Notes under the pieces: generated by a model | What the model was told of the DNA's origin: nothing | Database searches by the model: none | The model's input: only the letters and a program-made list of their open reading frames with translations | Part shown: piece by piece, positions 34,658 through 44,459 of the stretch | Numbering within the stretch: the first letter of the stretch is position 1 | Layout of the letters: each line of letters begins with the position of its first letter | Program-made: the position numbers and the translations under genes | NCBI RefSeq assembly: GCF_002849615.1 | Contig: NZ_PDNV01000005.1 | Span: forward strand, 248,001-312,000 | Direction: 5' to 3' | Source of the DNA: Pollutimonas nitritireducens | GTDB lineage: Bacteria > Pseudomonadota > Gammaproteobacteria > Burkholderiales > Burkholderiaceae_B | DNA: 64,000 nucleotides

Positions 34658-36163
34658 TCAATCTTCTTCGACAAACGCCTCGGCACGTTTCTTCCGTATG
34701 GAAGGAAGGGCCACCAGCACCACCAGGACAGCGGCGGCGGCCAGCAAGGACATCGATAACGGGCGGGTCACGAAGGTGGTGTAGTCGCCCCGGGCCAGCA
34801 GCAATGCCCGCCGGAAGTTCTCCTCCATCATGGGTCCCAGCACCAGCCCCAGCAGCAAAGGCGCGCCCTCGCATTTGAGCTTGCTCCAGACGTAGCCGAC
34901 GAAACCGAAGGCTGCGGTCATCCAGATGTCGAAGACATTGTAGTTCAGCGAATAGACACCGATCGTGCAGAACACCAGAATCGCCGGGAACAGGATGCGG
35001 TACGGCACGTTGAGCAACTTGACCCACAAACCGACCAAGGGCAGATTCAATACCACCAGCATCAGGTTACCGAGCCACATCGACACGATCAAACCCCAGA
35101 ACAGATCTGGATGGCTGGTCATGACCTGAGGACCGGGCTGGATGTTGTGGATGGTCATTGCGCCGATCATCAGCGCCGTGACCGCATTACCTGGAATGCC
35201 CAGTGTCAGCAACGGAATGAAGGAGGCTTGCGAACCGGCGTTGTTGGCGGATTCCGGGCCGGCAAGACCGGCGGGATGCCCTTTACCGAAGCGCTCGGGA
35301 TTCTTCGAGATCTTCTTTTCCAGGGTGTAGGAAGCAAAGGACGAAAGCACCGCGCCGCCGCCGGGCAGGATGCCCAGTGCGCAACCGACGGCGGTACCGC
35401 GAACGACGGCCGGCCAGGACTCCTTGAACTCCTGCTTGTTGGGATAAAGGCTGCCGACTTTACCGGTCAGGTCTACCCGCTGGTCCTTGAGCTCGAGGTT
35501 GTTCATGATTTCGGAGAAACCGAACACCCCCATGGCGACCACGGCAAAGTCGATGCCATCCTGCAATTCAGGGATACCGAAGTCGTAGCGGGCAACGCCC
35601 GAGTTCACGTCGGTGCCGACCATACCCAGCAACAGGCCCAGCAATATCATGCAGATGGCCTTGGGCAGCGAACCCGACGCCAGCACGACCGCACCGATCA
35701 GGCCCAATACCATCAGCGAAAAGTATTCCGCAGGGCCAAACTTGAATGCGACTTCAGCCAGGGGCGGCGCGAAGGCCGCGATCACCAGCGTGGCGACGCA
35801 ACCGGCAAAGAAGGAACCCAGCGCGGCAATGGCCAGGGCTGCCCCGGCGCGTCCATTGCGCGCCATCTGGTGGCCGTCGAGCACGGTGACGACCGCCGCC
35901 GTTTCCCCCGGCAGCGCAACCAAAATTGCTGTGGTTGATCCGCCATAGGCGGCACCGTAATAAATACCGGCCAGCATGATCAGGCCGGCCACGGGCGGCA
36001 GGACATAGGTGATGGGCAGCAGCATGGCGATGGTCGGCACCGGGCCGATGCCCGGCAATACGCCGATCAATGTGCCCAACAGGCAGCCCAGCAGGCAGTA
36101 CGCCAGGTTCTCGAACGAGAGCGCGACGGAAAAGCCCAGGGATAGATGTTCAATGAGTTCCAT
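34658..36163 (-). CDS. tctA: Tripartite tricarboxylate transporter large membrane subunit TctA
   Basis: A 501-residue polytopic membrane protein of the TctA family. Visible family blocks include GVLPGIGPVPTIAMLLP (near residues 38-54), YYGAAYGGSTTAILVALPGE and PFxG-type GNAVTALMIGAM, with about eleven or twelve hydrophobic helices. It forms the channel for tricarboxylates or other carboxylates delivered by a periplasmic binding protein. It is 14 bases downstream of tctB. No tctC is in the neighbourhood, so the binding protein is probably elsewhere, as is common in this group. Confidence 0.92.
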   Translation of the reverse strand: MELIEHLSLGFSVALSFENLAYCLLGCLLGTLIGVLPGIGPVPTIAMLLPITYVLPPVAGLIMLAGIYYGAAYGGSTTAILVALPGETAAVVTVLDGHQMARNGRAGAALAIAALGSFFAGCVATLVIAAFAPPLAEVAFKFGPAEYFSLMVLGLIGAVVLASGSLPKAICMILLGLLLGMVGTDVNSGVARYDFGIPELQDGIDFAVVAMGVFGFSEIMNNLELKDQRVDLTGKVGSLYPNKQEFKESWPAVVRGTAVGCALGILPGGGAVLSSFASYTLEKKISKNPERFGKGHPAGLAGPESANNAGSQASFIPLLTLGIPGNAVTALMIGAMTIHNIQPGPQVMTSHPDLFWGLIVSMWLGNLMLVVLNLPLVGLWVKLLNVPYRILFPAILVFCTIGVYSLNYNVFDIWMTAAFGFVGYVWSKLKCEGAPLLLGLVLGPMMEENFRRALLLARGDYTTFVTRPLSMSLLAAAAVLVVLVALPSIRKKRAEAFVEED

Positions 36164-36177
36164 TTTTCAGATTTCCG

Positions 36178-36639
36178 TTAGTTGCCGAGAAAACTGGGCC
36201 ACAAGGGGAAGATCAAACCCAGACCCTTGATGAATGCCCCCCAGACGAACAGGACGATGAATATCCCATTGATCGCAGCGACCTTCCAGTTGAAGATGTG
36301 GCTTGCCATGCTGCTGAGAAACACCAGCAGGAAAACCGAGATATAGACACCCAGAAAATCCAGCACGCTGCCGCACAGCGCGACCGAACCGATCACGACG
36401 AAAACGATTTTCCAGTCGAATTTTTCGACTTCGGTTTCTTCTGCCTTTTTTGACATTGAACCGAGCATGACGGCCATGCCCAGCACTGCGAGGCAAACGC
36501 CCAGCCAGAATGGAAAATACCCGGGGCCCATGCGGGCAGCGGTCCCCATCGAGTAGTCAGTCGCCATGACTGCAAATCCCACGCCCAGCGCGATGAACAT
36601 GATTCCGGACCAGAAGTCCTCTTTGTTTTGAAGCCGCAT
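36178..36639 (-). CDS. tctB: Tripartite tricarboxylate transporter small membrane subunit TctB
   Basis: A 153-residue membrane protein with four hydrophobic helices (about 11-29, 40-58, 80-110 and 125-148) and the TctB pattern GPGYFPFWLGVCLAVLG near residues 36-52. It is the small partner of TctA, encoded just downstream. The ATG at 36639 is the family-typical start. About 400 bases without a clear gene lie upstream and should hold the promoter. Confidence 0.9.
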   Translation of the reverse strand: MRLQNKEDFWSGIMFIALGVGFAVMATDYSMGTAARMGPGYFPFWLGVCLAVLGMAVMLGSMSKKAEETEVEKFDWKIVFVVIGSVALCGSVLDFLGVYISVFLLVFLSSMASHIFNWKVAAINGIFIVLFVWGAFIKGLGLIFPLWPSFLGN

Positions 36640-36999
36640 AGGGATGAAATCTCCTGCTTGGTCGGGATAAGAAACGCCCGGAACATTCGACCGGGCAAAT
36701 AGACAACACTAGTCAGCAATACAGGAAAGCAAGAACATAGTGAGTGGGGAATGGTAATAGCGTCACTCACCGAAAAAAAATTCTGGTTTCCCCTTGGTTT
36801 CCCAGGGTTTTCCCGTTAAACACCCATTGCCTATTACAAAATCGTTGCAAAACCGTAACCTCGCGGCGGTTAACTGAAAGCAAAATGAAAGCAATTCCAA
36901 AGGATAATGAAAGAGTCTGGCCAGTGCAAAGGATTTCCATCGTGCCGCGAAATGCAAAGCGATGTATACGCCCGCAGGAATTCCGGTGTAAGCAGCAAA
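36640..36999. other. Gene-free stretch upstream of tctB
   Basis: About 360 bases with no convincing gene. An open frame on the plus strand (36744-37010) has no recognisable protein features and runs through a terminator hairpin. The part nearest 36640 presumably carries the tctBA promoter, but I see no clear promoter hexamers. Confidence 0.4.
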
Positions 37000-37019
37000 A
37001 AAAGCCCTGACGGGCTTTT
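37000..37019 (-). terminator. Bidirectional-looking intrinsic terminator
   Basis: AAAAGCCC-TGAC-GGGCTTTT is a perfect 8-bp stem with a 4-base loop, flanked by further A residues on the left, so it can act in either direction. It sits 35 bases past the stop of the proline-rich gene on the minus strand. Confidence 0.8.
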
Positions 37020-37053
37020 GATTTCCAGGTGATCTGTTTCTCTCTACGGAGGA

Positions 37054-37293
37054 CTACGCCAGCATCCCTGAGCGACTGCGCCGCCCCTCGATGGGTGGTA
37101 TTTCGCGCGGCGGCAACTCGATCCCGCGATCCGGCTCGACCGGTGGAATATCGTTCGGATTTCCAGGGGGTGGGACATCGTCAGGTCGCGGCGGTTCGGT
37201 CTCGGGGGGACGATCCGGCGGAATTGATGGTGGCATATCAGGCCGTTCATTGGGCACATGCGCCTTCATACCCTCAATATGATCAATATGCAT
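37054..37293 (-). CDS. Small proline-rich protein
   Basis: A 79-residue protein, about one third proline, with PPSIPPDRPPETEPPRPDD-type repeats and acidic residues, therefore probably disordered. There is no signal peptide and no known domain. GAGGAG lies a few bases before the ATG, and a strong intrinsic terminator follows, so it is very likely expressed. Poly-proline runs would require EF-P for translation (known principle). Function unknown. Confidence 0.68.
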   Translation of the reverse strand: MHIDHIEGMKAHVPNERPDMPPSIPPDRPPETEPPRPDDVPPPGNPNDIPPVEPDRGIELPPREIPPIEGRRSRSGMLA

Positions 37294-37450
37294 CGTTGAC
37301 TCCTCTTAGTGCGTCAATAACAAGTTTGCAGGTCTCCCAGCATATGTCGTGCCGGGGGCGATGACGTGGCAGGCATCCGGTTTGCTGCCCAGAACAGGTA
37401 TTCAACGGATATGAGACTCCATCACCACACTCGAGACCACGAGGAAACAA

Positions 37451-37681
37451 ATGTCAGAACTACCTGAAACCCCTGAGGACCCATCCGCGCCGTCCACAAA
37501 TCAGCAGAAGGAAGGTGAACGCAGAACGTTGGGCAATCATCCCGCCGACCCTAATGCGTGGCCAAACAAAGTGAATATTCCACCCGGAATAAAGCCCGAA
37601 GAGGCGATTGATCCGGGGAATGCAATCCCGGGATCCGCGCCTGTGGATAACCGCTCGGGAAAACAAGAAAAACACAACTAG
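37451..37681 (+). CDS. Small disordered hypothetical protein
   Basis: A 76-residue polar protein rich in P, N, E and G, starting MSELPETPEDPSAPS. It has no hydrophobic core, signal or domain. GAGGA lies six bases before the ATG. It resembles, in composition only, the proline-rich protein encoded divergently at 37054-37293. Function unknown. Confidence 0.6.
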   Translation: MSELPETPEDPSAPSTNQQKEGERRTLGNHPADPNAWPNKVNIPPGIKPEEAIDPGNAIPGSAPVDNRSGKQEKHN

Positions 37682-37859
37682 AACATTCCCTGCCGCTGGG
37701 AAAGGCTAGCCGCAACTCGGCGTGCGGCAAATGTATGTTGGAAACAGCAAGCAGGTAACCGTGGACGACGCGGAAGTCGACTATCATGCTGAATTGTCTA
37801 TTGGTAAGAGCCCGCCGAAACGACGCCCACCAACGCACTCTTGCGAATATCGGTGACCA

Positions 37860-38285
37860 ATGCTGATGCTGCTTGTACAAGACTACATATACATAGATGA
37901 ACGCGATATCGAGCTCACCATGATTCGCGCACAGGGGTCTGGCGGACAGAATGTCAACAAGGTCTCGAGCGCGGTCCATTTGCGCTTCGATATTGACCGA
38001 TCTTCCCTGCCAGATGAAAGCAAGATGAGATTGCGCGCCCTCTCCGATCGCCGCCTGTCCAAGGAGGGGGTGATCATTATCAAGGCACAGTCATTTCGCA
38101 GTCAGGAAAAAAATCGTGCCGATGCCATCGAACGTTTATTGTCCCTGATACGCGGTGCTCTGCACGAAGATGCAGCGCGTAAACCTACCCGACCGACGAG
38201 GTCATCACAACGCCGACGCATCCAGCGCAAGACCTTGCATGGCGAGGTCAAACGCATGCGCGCCAAAATCAACGATTTTCACTGA
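37860..38285 (+). CDS. arfB: Alternative ribosome-rescue peptidyl-tRNA hydrolase ArfB (YaeJ)
   Basis: A 141-residue protein with the release-factor GGQ motif (AQGSGGQNVNKVSSAV, near residues 24-39) and a basic C-terminal tail (RRRIQRKTLHGEVKRM) that in ArfB enters the mRNA channel of stalled ribosomes. Length matches ArfB (~140). A second ATG two codons in (37866) is possible. DUF1415 follows after eight bases and is likely co-transcribed. Confidence 0.92.
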   Translation: MLMLLVQDYIYIDERDIELTMIRAQGSGGQNVNKVSSAVHLRFDIDRSSLPDESKMRLRALSDRRLSKEGVIIIKAQSFRSQEKNRADAIERLLSLIRGALHEDAARKPTRPTRSSQRRRIQRKTLHGEVKRMRAKINDFH

Positions 38286-38293
38286 GGCCAGCC

Positions 38294-38857
38294 ATGCGCC
38301 CCTTAACAGACGACGAAGCCATCTTCGACGCCACCAGGCACTGGCTACTGCAGGCCGTCATCGGGTTGAACCTTTGTCCCTTCGCGAAAAATGTTTATGT
38401 CAAGAACTTGATCCGTTACGTAATCATCCGGGCTTGCGAAGAACCGGTCATACTGGCCGACATTGAGACTGAAATTCGTCATCTTTCTGCCACTGATTCA
38501 ACAGAACTCGATACGACTTTGCTGATTTTGCCAGATGGCTTCCACGATTTTGACGACTTCAACGGTTTCTTGCCGCGCGCCGAACGGCTGCTGAAACGCA
38601 CGAAGATGACTGGCGTGCTGCAAATCGCCAGTTTCCATCCAGAATATCGCTTTGCCGACAGCCGACCCGACGATATCGAAAACTATAGCAATCGCGCCCC
38701 CTATCCCATCTTGCACCTGCTGAGAGAATCGAGCATCGCTACTGGCCTGCTGGCATTTCCCGATGCATCCGTTATCTATGAACGCAACCAGGAGACCCTG
38801 CGCAGACTTGGCCTGGAGGGCTGGAACGACCGGATGCGGAACCAGTTCCATCCCTGA
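38294..38857 (+). CDS. DUF1415 family protein
   Basis: A 187-residue cytosolic protein with the DUF1415 landmarks: WLLQAVIGLNLCPFAKNVY near residues 16-34, ASFHPEYRFAD, and the SNRAPYPILHLLRE segment. It has a conserved cysteine in LNLCPFA. Function is unknown; it often lies beside general housekeeping genes. GAGG precedes the ATG by six bases. The stop is 62 bases before the phosphoketolase start. Confidence 0.88.
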   Translation: MRPLTDDEAIFDATRHWLLQAVIGLNLCPFAKNVYVKNLIRYVIIRACEEPVILADIETEIRHLSATDSTELDTTLLILPDGFHDFDDFNGFLPRAERLLKRTKMTGVLQIASFHPEYRFADSRPDDIENYSNRAPYPILHLLRESSIATGLLAFPDASVIYERNQETLRRLGLEGWNDRMRNQFHP

Positions 38858-38919
38858 AGTGGTAGGTTCGGTTCTTGCTGCCTATCACCTTTTATGTCAC
38901 ACATAGGAATCCCGACATC

Positions 38920-41361
38920 ATGACTACGGCAAGAAATGAGTTGGAAACAGGAACCCAGCTATCGCGCGACACGCTCAATGCCAAGGAACTGCAGAACATC
39001 GACGCTTATTGGCGGGCGTCCAATTACCTTTGCGCCGGAATGATCTACCTGCGCGAGAATCCACTGTTAAGAGAGCCATTGCGTCCCCAGCATTTCAAGA
39101 ATAGACTACTGGGCCACTGGGGTTCGGATCCGGGTCAGACATTCGCATGGGTGCATCTGAACCGGGTCATATGCAAACACGACCTGGAGATGATGTATAT
39201 TTCTGGGCCCGGGCATGGCGCACCCGCCGTCATTTCGCAGGCTTATCTTGAGGGTGCCTATTCGGAAATCGATCCCGACAAAAGCCAGGATGAACACGGC
39301 ATGCGCAACCTTTTCCGGGCGTTTTCGTTTCCTGGCCAATGGGGCAGCCATTGTACGCCCGAGGTGCCAGGATCCATCCACGAGGGTGGCGAACTCGGAT
39401 ACAGCCTCTCCCACGCATTCGGCGCCGCATTCGATAATCCCGACCTTATCGTAAACGTGATGGTTGGCGACGGTGAAGCCGAGACGGGGCCCCTGGCTGC
39501 CGCGTGGCACTCCAACAAGTTTTTGAATCCGCTGCGGGACGGCGCCGTGCTTCCCATTCTGCACCTGAATGGCTACAAGATTGCCAACCCGACAATTCTG
39601 GCGCGCATCGATCCAGAGGAGCTCGAATTTCTTTTCAGGGGCTATGGGTGGACACCCTATGTCGTTGACGGCAGCGACAGCACCGTGATGCACCAGAAAA
39701 TGGCCGCCGCGCTGGATGCCTGCATCGAGCAGATCCGAAGCATACAAGAGTCGGCACGCAGTACCGGAAACGCCACCCGACCACGGTGGCCGATGATCAT
39801 TCTACGATCTCCCAAAGGGTGGACGGGACCAGCCGAAGTGGATGGGCACAAGGTCGAGGATTTCTGGCGCTCGCACCAGGTACCAATAAGCGACCCGGCA
39901 GGCAATCCAGAGCACCTCGCGCTCGTGGATCAATGGCTGCGCAGCTACCGGCCGGAAGAATTGTTCGATCACAGTGGCAGGTTGATGCCTTACCTGCGCA
40001 CGCTTTGCCCCCGGCACCAGCGGCGCATGAGCACCAGCCCGCATGCAAATGGCGGGCAGCTCTGCAAGCCGCTCGATCTTCCCGATTTCCGGCAATATGC
40101 CGTTGCCATTGACGGGCCGGGTGTCGAGCGTACGTCGCCCACTGGAGCACTGGGTCCAATGCTGCGCGACGTTATGGCGCGCAACATGAGCAGTTTTCGC
40201 CTATTCAGTCCTGACGAAAATGCATCGAACCGGCTGCAAGCGGTGTACGAAGCAAGTCCCAAGACATGGCTTGCCACCATCAAGCCGGAAGATGCAGACG
40301 GCACACACGTGGCGCCAGATGGCCGTGTGATGGAAATTCTGAGCGAACACACGGTTGAGGGCTGGCTGGAAGGCTATATTCTCACCGGCCGCCATGGCTT
40401 GCTCAACACCTACGAAGCCTTCGTGCATGTCATTGATTCGATGTACAACCAGCATGCCAAGTGGCTCGAGAAATCGAAATTGGAGGTGCACTGGAGAGCC
40501 CCGGTTCCGTCGCTGAATATTTTGATTTCCTCCGTCGTATGGCGTCAGGACCACAATGGATTCTCCCATCAGGACCCCGGTTTCCTGGATGTCGTCAGCA
40601 ACAAAAGCGCGGAGATCACTCGTATCTACCTTCCTCCCGATGCCAACTGCCTGCTGAGCGTCACCGACCATTGCTTGCGCAGCCGTGACTACGTGAACGT
40701 GATCGTCGCCGACAAGCAACCGCATCTGGTGTACCTGGACATGGACGCTGCCATCGAACACTGCACCAAGGGCATTGGCGTCTGGGATTGGGCCAGCACC
40801 GATAACGGAGCCGAGCCCGATGCCGTCATCGCGTGCGCTGGAGACATCCTGACACAGGAAGCACTGGCGGCCGCGGCCATATTGCGAGAAAGACTTCCCG
40901 AATTGAAGGTGCGTTTTATCAACGTCGTGGACTTACATAGACTGCAGCACGAGACCGCACATCCCCACGGTTTGTCAGATGCGGAGTTCGATGCATTGTT
41001 CACGACGGATAAGCCGGTCATCTTCAATTTCCATGGCTACCCGTGGCTCATACACAAATTCACCTATCGGCGGAGCAACCATACCAATATTCATGTGCAC
41101 GGATACAAAGAAAAAGGCAACATCGACACCCCCCTGTCACTGGCCATTCAGAACCAGGTGGATCGCTACCACCTCGCCATTGACGTTATCAATCGGGTAC
41201 CGGGGCTGGAATCACGCGGGCATGCCTTGAAACAATGGCTGATGGAGCAAATTGCCGAAGGCGTCCTCCAGGCTCATTCCGAAGGCGAAGATACTTCCGA
41301 TATACGCGACTGGAAATGGCCGGGATCGCCCGACTCAGGTTATATACAAAGGGAGCACTGA
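38920..41361 (+). CDS. xfp: Phosphoketolase (xylulose-5-P/fructose-6-P)
   Basis: A 813-residue thiamine-diphosphate enzyme, close to the usual ~800. It contains [10 protein letters not shown] in the N-terminal domain and the ThDP/Mg motif [15 protein letters not shown] near residues 186-200. The [18 protein letters not shown]-terminal block is also typical. It cleaves xylulose-5-P or fructose-6-P with phosphate to acetyl-phosphate and a smaller sugar phosphate, bypassing glycolytic steps. The ATG at 38920 is chosen over a longer frame. It complements zwf/gnd (52578-54994) in pentose-phosphate metabolism. Its end overlaps the convergent P450 gene by 27 bases. Confidence 0.94.
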   Translation: MTTARNELETGTQLSRDTLNAKELQNIDAYWRASNYLCAGMIYLRENPLLREPLRPQHFKNRLLGHWGSDPGQTFAWVHLNRVICKHDLEMMYISGPGHGAPAVISQAYLEGAYSEIDPDKSQDEHGMRNLFRAFSFPGQWGSHCTPEVPGSIHEGGELGYSLSHAFGAAFDNPDLIVNVMVGDGEAETGPLAAAWHSNKFLNPLRDGAVLPILHLNGYKIANPTILARIDPEELEFLFRGYGWTPYVVDGSDSTVMHQKMAAALDACIEQIRSIQESARSTGNATRPRWPMIILRSPKGWTGPAEVDGHKVEDFWRSHQVPISDPAGNPEHLALVDQWLRSYRPEELFDHSGRLMPYLRTLCPRHQRRMSTSPHANGGQLCKPLDLPDFRQYAVAIDGPGVERTSPTGALGPMLRDVMARNMSSFRLFSPDENASNRLQAVYEASPKTWLATIKPEDADGTHVAPDGRVMEILSEHTVEGWLEGYILTGRHGLLNTYEAFVHVIDSMYNQHAKWLEKSKLEVHWRAPVPSLNILISSVVWRQDHNGFSHQDPGFLDVVSNKSAEITRIYLPPDANCLLSVTDHCLRSRDYVNVIVADKQPHLVYLDMDAAIEHCTKGIGVWDWASTDNGAEPDAVIACAGDILTQEALAAAAILRERLPELKVRFINVVDLHRLQHETAHPHGLSDAEFDALFTTDKPVIFNFHGYPWLIHKFTYRRSNHTNIHVHGYKEKGNIDTPLSLAIQNQVDRYHLAIDVINRVPGLESRGHALKQWLMEQIAEGVLQAHSEGEDTSDIRDWKWPGSPDSGYIQREH

Positions 41362-42498
41362 GAAGCCCCCGGCCGGATAAACCGCCAGTTGCGCCGGTTT
41401 GCCGGGTATCAGGCTTACCTCGTGAGTATTAAGCAGCAACTGCTCTGTGATATGTTGAAGCTCCAGCCTGGCGAGCGGCGCACCGGGGCAAACATGTATT
41501 CCCTGGCCGTACAATAAATTCTGACCGGCGTTCTGATCCGGTTTGAACTCATCGGGGTCGCCGAAGACGGTCTCGTCCCGGTTGGCGGATGCCCAAATCA
41601 GTGAAAGGCGGTCCCCCTTGCGCAGTTCGCGACCGCCCACAGTTACTGGCTTTGTCACAACTCGGCGATTGGCGATAAGCGGTGCGTGGATGCGCAGGAT
41701 TTCGTCTATCGCAGCAGGCAACAACGAGAGGTTTTCTCGCAACTGCGCCTGCAAGGACGGTTTAAAAGCAAGATGGTGGGCAATGATGCCCACGCAAGAC
41801 GCCATGGTGCTGAGTTCCCCGACCGTCCAGTTGCGCAAGATGCTGATGATCTCATCGTCAGTAAGAAGCCTGCCAAATACCTTGTCGCTCAGAAGGCTGG
41901 TGGTGATGTCGGCGGGCGCCGCGGAGCCGGCTGTCCTTCGAACAGTGAGCATATCCTTGATATAGCCATCAAACTCAAATGCAATGGCTGCCATCGCGGT
42001 TCTGTCGCGTTGCAGGGTCGCCTGGCGGTTCTTTTGTATCCAGGACCGGAGCGGTTCATGCAATTCTTGCGGCCAGCCGAGGTAGGCGCTTTGCATTTGG
42101 AGTGCGAACGTCTGGGCAAAATCCCCCATCAGTTCGACTTCCCCTCGGGGCAGCGTGCAAGCGAGCCGAGCGGCAATATCACGACAAACGGGCGCATAGG
42201 TGTCAATATATGCCGGCGTGAAATACGAGTCGACAATACGACGATATTCGGAGTGGATCGGAGGGTCCATGCCATTCGGCACTGACAAATGCGCTGACAC
42301 TTCACTGCTGAACGTCTCGGGATCATTCAGTATGGCCACCACGTCGGCATGCCGGAATACAGACCAATTAAGAAACTCGCTGTGGGCTACCGGGCATGTG
42401 CGCCGCATTTGATCATAACCGGCGATCTGATTGTGGAGTACGGCGTCCGCCCGAGGATCCCAGTCGGCAACCGGGCACTGAGTGATGACTTCTTTCAC
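41335..42498 (-). CDS. Cytochrome P450
   Basis: A 387-residue soluble bacterial P450. The haem-binding loop is [17 protein letters not shown] (cysteine thiolate near residue 339), and the K-helix EILR sits near 265-268. The I-helix, where (A/G)Gx(D/E)T is usual, reads [12 protein letters not shown] instead, so the acid-alcohol pair that delivers protons to O2 is displaced or absent. Substrate unknown. No ferredoxin or reductase gene is adjacent. The last 27 bases overlap the phosphoketolase gene in opposite orientation. Confidence 0.88.
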   Translation of the reverse strand: MKEVITQCPVADWDPRADAVLHNQIAGYDQMRRTCPVAHSEFLNWSVFRHADVVAILNDPETFSSEVSAHLSVPNGMDPPIHSEYRRIVDSYFTPAYIDTYAPVCRDIAARLACTLPRGEVELMGDFAQTFALQMQSAYLGWPQELHEPLRSWIQKNRQATLQRDRTAMAAIAFEFDGYIKDMLTVRRTAGSAAPADITTSLLSDKVFGRLLTDDEIISILRNWTVGELSTMASCVGIIAHHLAFKPSLQAQLRENLSLLPAAIDEILRIHAPLIANRRVVTKPVTVGGRELRKGDRLSLIWASANRDETVFGDPDEFKPDQNAGQNLLYGQGIHVCPGAPLARLELQHITEQLLLNTHEVSLIPGKPAQLAVYPAGGFSVLPLYIT

Positions 42499-42582
42499 GT
42501 AAGACTACCTTGACTTATTGGCAATGACCTCCGCTACTATATATCTTTTACGCCACGACAAGCGAAATCTTCGCCGTAAACC

Positions 42583-42596
42583 ATGATGCAGGTCAA
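42583..42596. promoter_or_regulatory. Weak FNR-type box upstream of the P450 gene
   Basis: On the minus strand TTGAC-CTGC-ATCAT matches nine of ten consensus bases and lies 85 bases upstream of the P450 start. No -10 lies at the expected spacing, so this is less convincing than the sites at 20722 and 23046. Confidence 0.35.
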
Positions 42597-42615
42597 TGAT
42601 TACTCAAGAAGAGGA

Positions 42616-43200
42616 CTAATCCTGCAGTTTCGTCACTTTTGTGCCCTCTACGCTTAAATTCGCCATCAAGCCAGTGTTAGTCAGTACGATGACGCTTACC
42701 GGGTCAGCGGCCGTTCGCAGATCCAGCTGACCATCAGCCCCGACCTTGATAATGGCAACGGACGCATCCGCCCCCGCCGTCCAACCATTACTTTGAACAA
42801 AGTTATCAAGCGCTTGCCGCGTCATGAATAAGAAGATGATTGCCTTGGACTGCGCACCTATATGCAAACCGGACGATCCCGTTACGGTACTGTAATAGTC
42901 CTTGGTTTTTCCGTTCACGCGCAAAGCTCCTTCACCGTACTCGCCGCCGACCACGATACCTGTCGCCAAGACTGATGGGAAAACCAGTACTCCACGGGCT
43001 CTGGTGACGAGCTCGTTAGAGCCTTGAACCGTACTATATAGACGATCCAGCGTTGCGTTTACGTTGTCGTCGATCTCTTGTCTACGAGCGGCACCTCTCT
43101 TCGGTTTGCTCGACATCGGCGTTGTAGTGCAACCCGACATCAGTAATGCAGTTCCGCCGATCAGCGTTGCGCCCCGGACCAGAAACTCTCTCTTATGCAT
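42616..43200 (-). CDS. SYLF/Ysc84-domain lipoprotein
   Basis: A 194-residue protein. It has a lipoprotein signal (LLMSGC lipobox near residues 20-25), then a SYLF (Ysc84) lipid-binding domain with ARGVLVFPSVLATGIVVGGEYGEG and SSGLHIGAQSKAIIFLFM. It should sit in the envelope and bind phospholipid. GAGGAG before the ATG at 43200 fixes the start. Next upstream on the same strand is a 23-residue membrane peptide, so the two may share a transcript. Confidence 0.88.
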   Translation of the reverse strand: MHKREFLVRGATLIGGTALLMSGCTTTPMSSKPKRGAARRQEIDDNVNATLDRLYSTVQGSNELVTRARGVLVFPSVLATGIVVGGEYGEGALRVNGKTKDYYSTVTGSSGLHIGAQSKAIIFLFMTRQALDNFVQSNGWTAGADASVAIIKVGADGQLDLRTAADPVSVIVLTNTGLMANLSVEGTKVTKLQD

Positions 43201-43243
43201 TTCGCTCTCCTCAGAGTGAGGTACCACCTGCCTGAAGATGGCG

Positions 43244-43315
43244 CTACGTTAGCAACGCGATCAAAATAATGATGGGAATGGGTATGCCCAGGAAAAACAA
43301 AAGCAATGAACGCAT
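43244..43315 (-). CDS. 23-residue single-helix membrane peptide
   Basis: Starts MRSLLLFFLGIPIPIII and is almost entirely hydrophobic, with a PIP turn in the middle. AAGGAG lies eight bases before the ATG at 43315, a good ribosome-binding site. Very similar short peptides, called hypothetical, occur next to membrane-protein genes in many proteobacteria (recalled, not checked). It lies between the SYLF lipoprotein and the polytopic membrane protein gene. Function unknown. Confidence 0.6.
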   Translation of the reverse strand: MRSLLLFFLGIPIPIIILIALLT

Positions 43316-43344
43316 ATCGGACTCCTTGGTTAAAAAATGATTCT

Positions 43345-44271
43345 TCAGCCGTCTATCGCATCGCGCCTTCGACCGCCCCAAACTGCAAAGAAACTGGCAA
43401 AGAACGCTCCACACAATAAGGCCACGAACGTCCACAATGCCGTGCCCGCTGCCGCCTTGCGCGCCGTATCAGCCGCTTCCTTGGCGGTTGCCTGCGCGCT
43501 CTCCAACGTTTGGACGGCTTGCGTATAGACGTCGTCTACGCGCGCCTCCGCCTCTTGCGGACTGAGTTTCGTCCGCTGTGCCACAAGGCTGGCAAGGTAG
43601 GATTTATCTTCAGGATCCAAGCTGCCGCTACCCACGTTTTTAACAAGAATGGTCAGCGCCTCGTTATTTCCCTGGTTACCAGTTGCATCGGCAACTGGTT
43701 GGTCAGAACGAAAGAGGCTGTCGACGAAGTAGTCCAGCTGACTACTCCCGGGCGCGCTGTCGTCTTGCCCTCCAGCCATCGCCGCGGACCCTCCGGCCAC
43801 TACGGCCGTCGCTGCGCCGGAGGCAACCGAACCGACCGCTTTGGCACCGCCACTGATCATCCCGCCGATTGCCGAGCCCAGAAACACCGCCGTCACCAGA
43901 GTCGCGACTGCCCAGCTGAGCATGCCGTGCGCCGTATCACGAAAATACACTTCGTCGCGATCCGCATCAGCCCATCGGACGCGCAGTCGCCCAGCCAGGT
44001 AGCCCCCCATGCCGGAAGCGATGATCTGCGTGAGAGCCAACCAAATCGCGGTCGAGATGCCGATCGTAGTGGCGCTGGCGCCCTCGGGTGACCAGGGTGA
44101 GACGGATGACAGACCCAGGCCCATACCCAAAATCACCAGAATTAGGGAAAGCGCTGCGGCCGCTGCCGCACCGGCGAAAATCGCTGGCCACGACGTGGCG
44201 GAAGCCTGCGCGGGTGCGACCTGACGGCCGGCCACCCCGTAGGGCAAAGGTTCAGTGTGTTCTCGTTGCAT
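43345..44271 (-). CDS. Polytopic membrane protein, family uncertain
   Basis: A 308-residue protein with four predicted membrane helices: about residues 28-53, 69-95, 115-145 and 283-300. They are rich in glycine and alanine (FAGAAAAAALSLILVILGMGLGL), and the soluble domain includes YVLxxxVAQRTKLSPQEAEARVDDVY-like text (LASLVAQRTKLSPQEAEARV). Relatives are sometimes called PhnA-like, without a phosphonate role. No catalytic motif is visible. Its start is 89 bases from the upstream transporter remnant. Confidence 0.68.
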   Translation of the reverse strand: MQREHTEPLPYGVAGRQVAPAQASATSWPAIFAGAAAAAALSLILVILGMGLGLSSVSPWSPEGASATTIGISTAIWLALTQIIASGMGGYLAGRLRVRWADADRDEVYFRDTAHGMLSWAVATLVTAVFLGSAIGGMISGGAKAVGSVASGAATAVVAGGSAAMAGGQDDSAPGSSQLDYFVDSLFRSDQPVADATGNQGNNEALTILVKNVGSGSLDPEDKSYLASLVAQRTKLSPQEAEARVDDVYTQAVQTLESAQATAKEAADTARKAAAGTALWTFVALLCGAFFASFFAVWGGRRRDAIDG

Positions 44272-44459
44272 TGTCGACTCCTCGCTACATCATGTTTGCT
44301 GGTTTCTTGGCCCGTACAAGTAACGTATAACGCGATCATCGCGTGCGGGCGTGCTGACACAGCAAAGCACGTGCCTGGAATCAGGACACCAACGATCGGC
44401 TTACGGTTTTTGATGCCTCCAGCAAGTATCTGCTCGAGACGTACCCCGCCCCTTTCTTC

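Noticed and set aside
36744-37010. 88-codon open frame upstream of a terminator
   Set aside because: No domain, no good ribosome-binding site, and it runs into the hairpin at 37000-37019.
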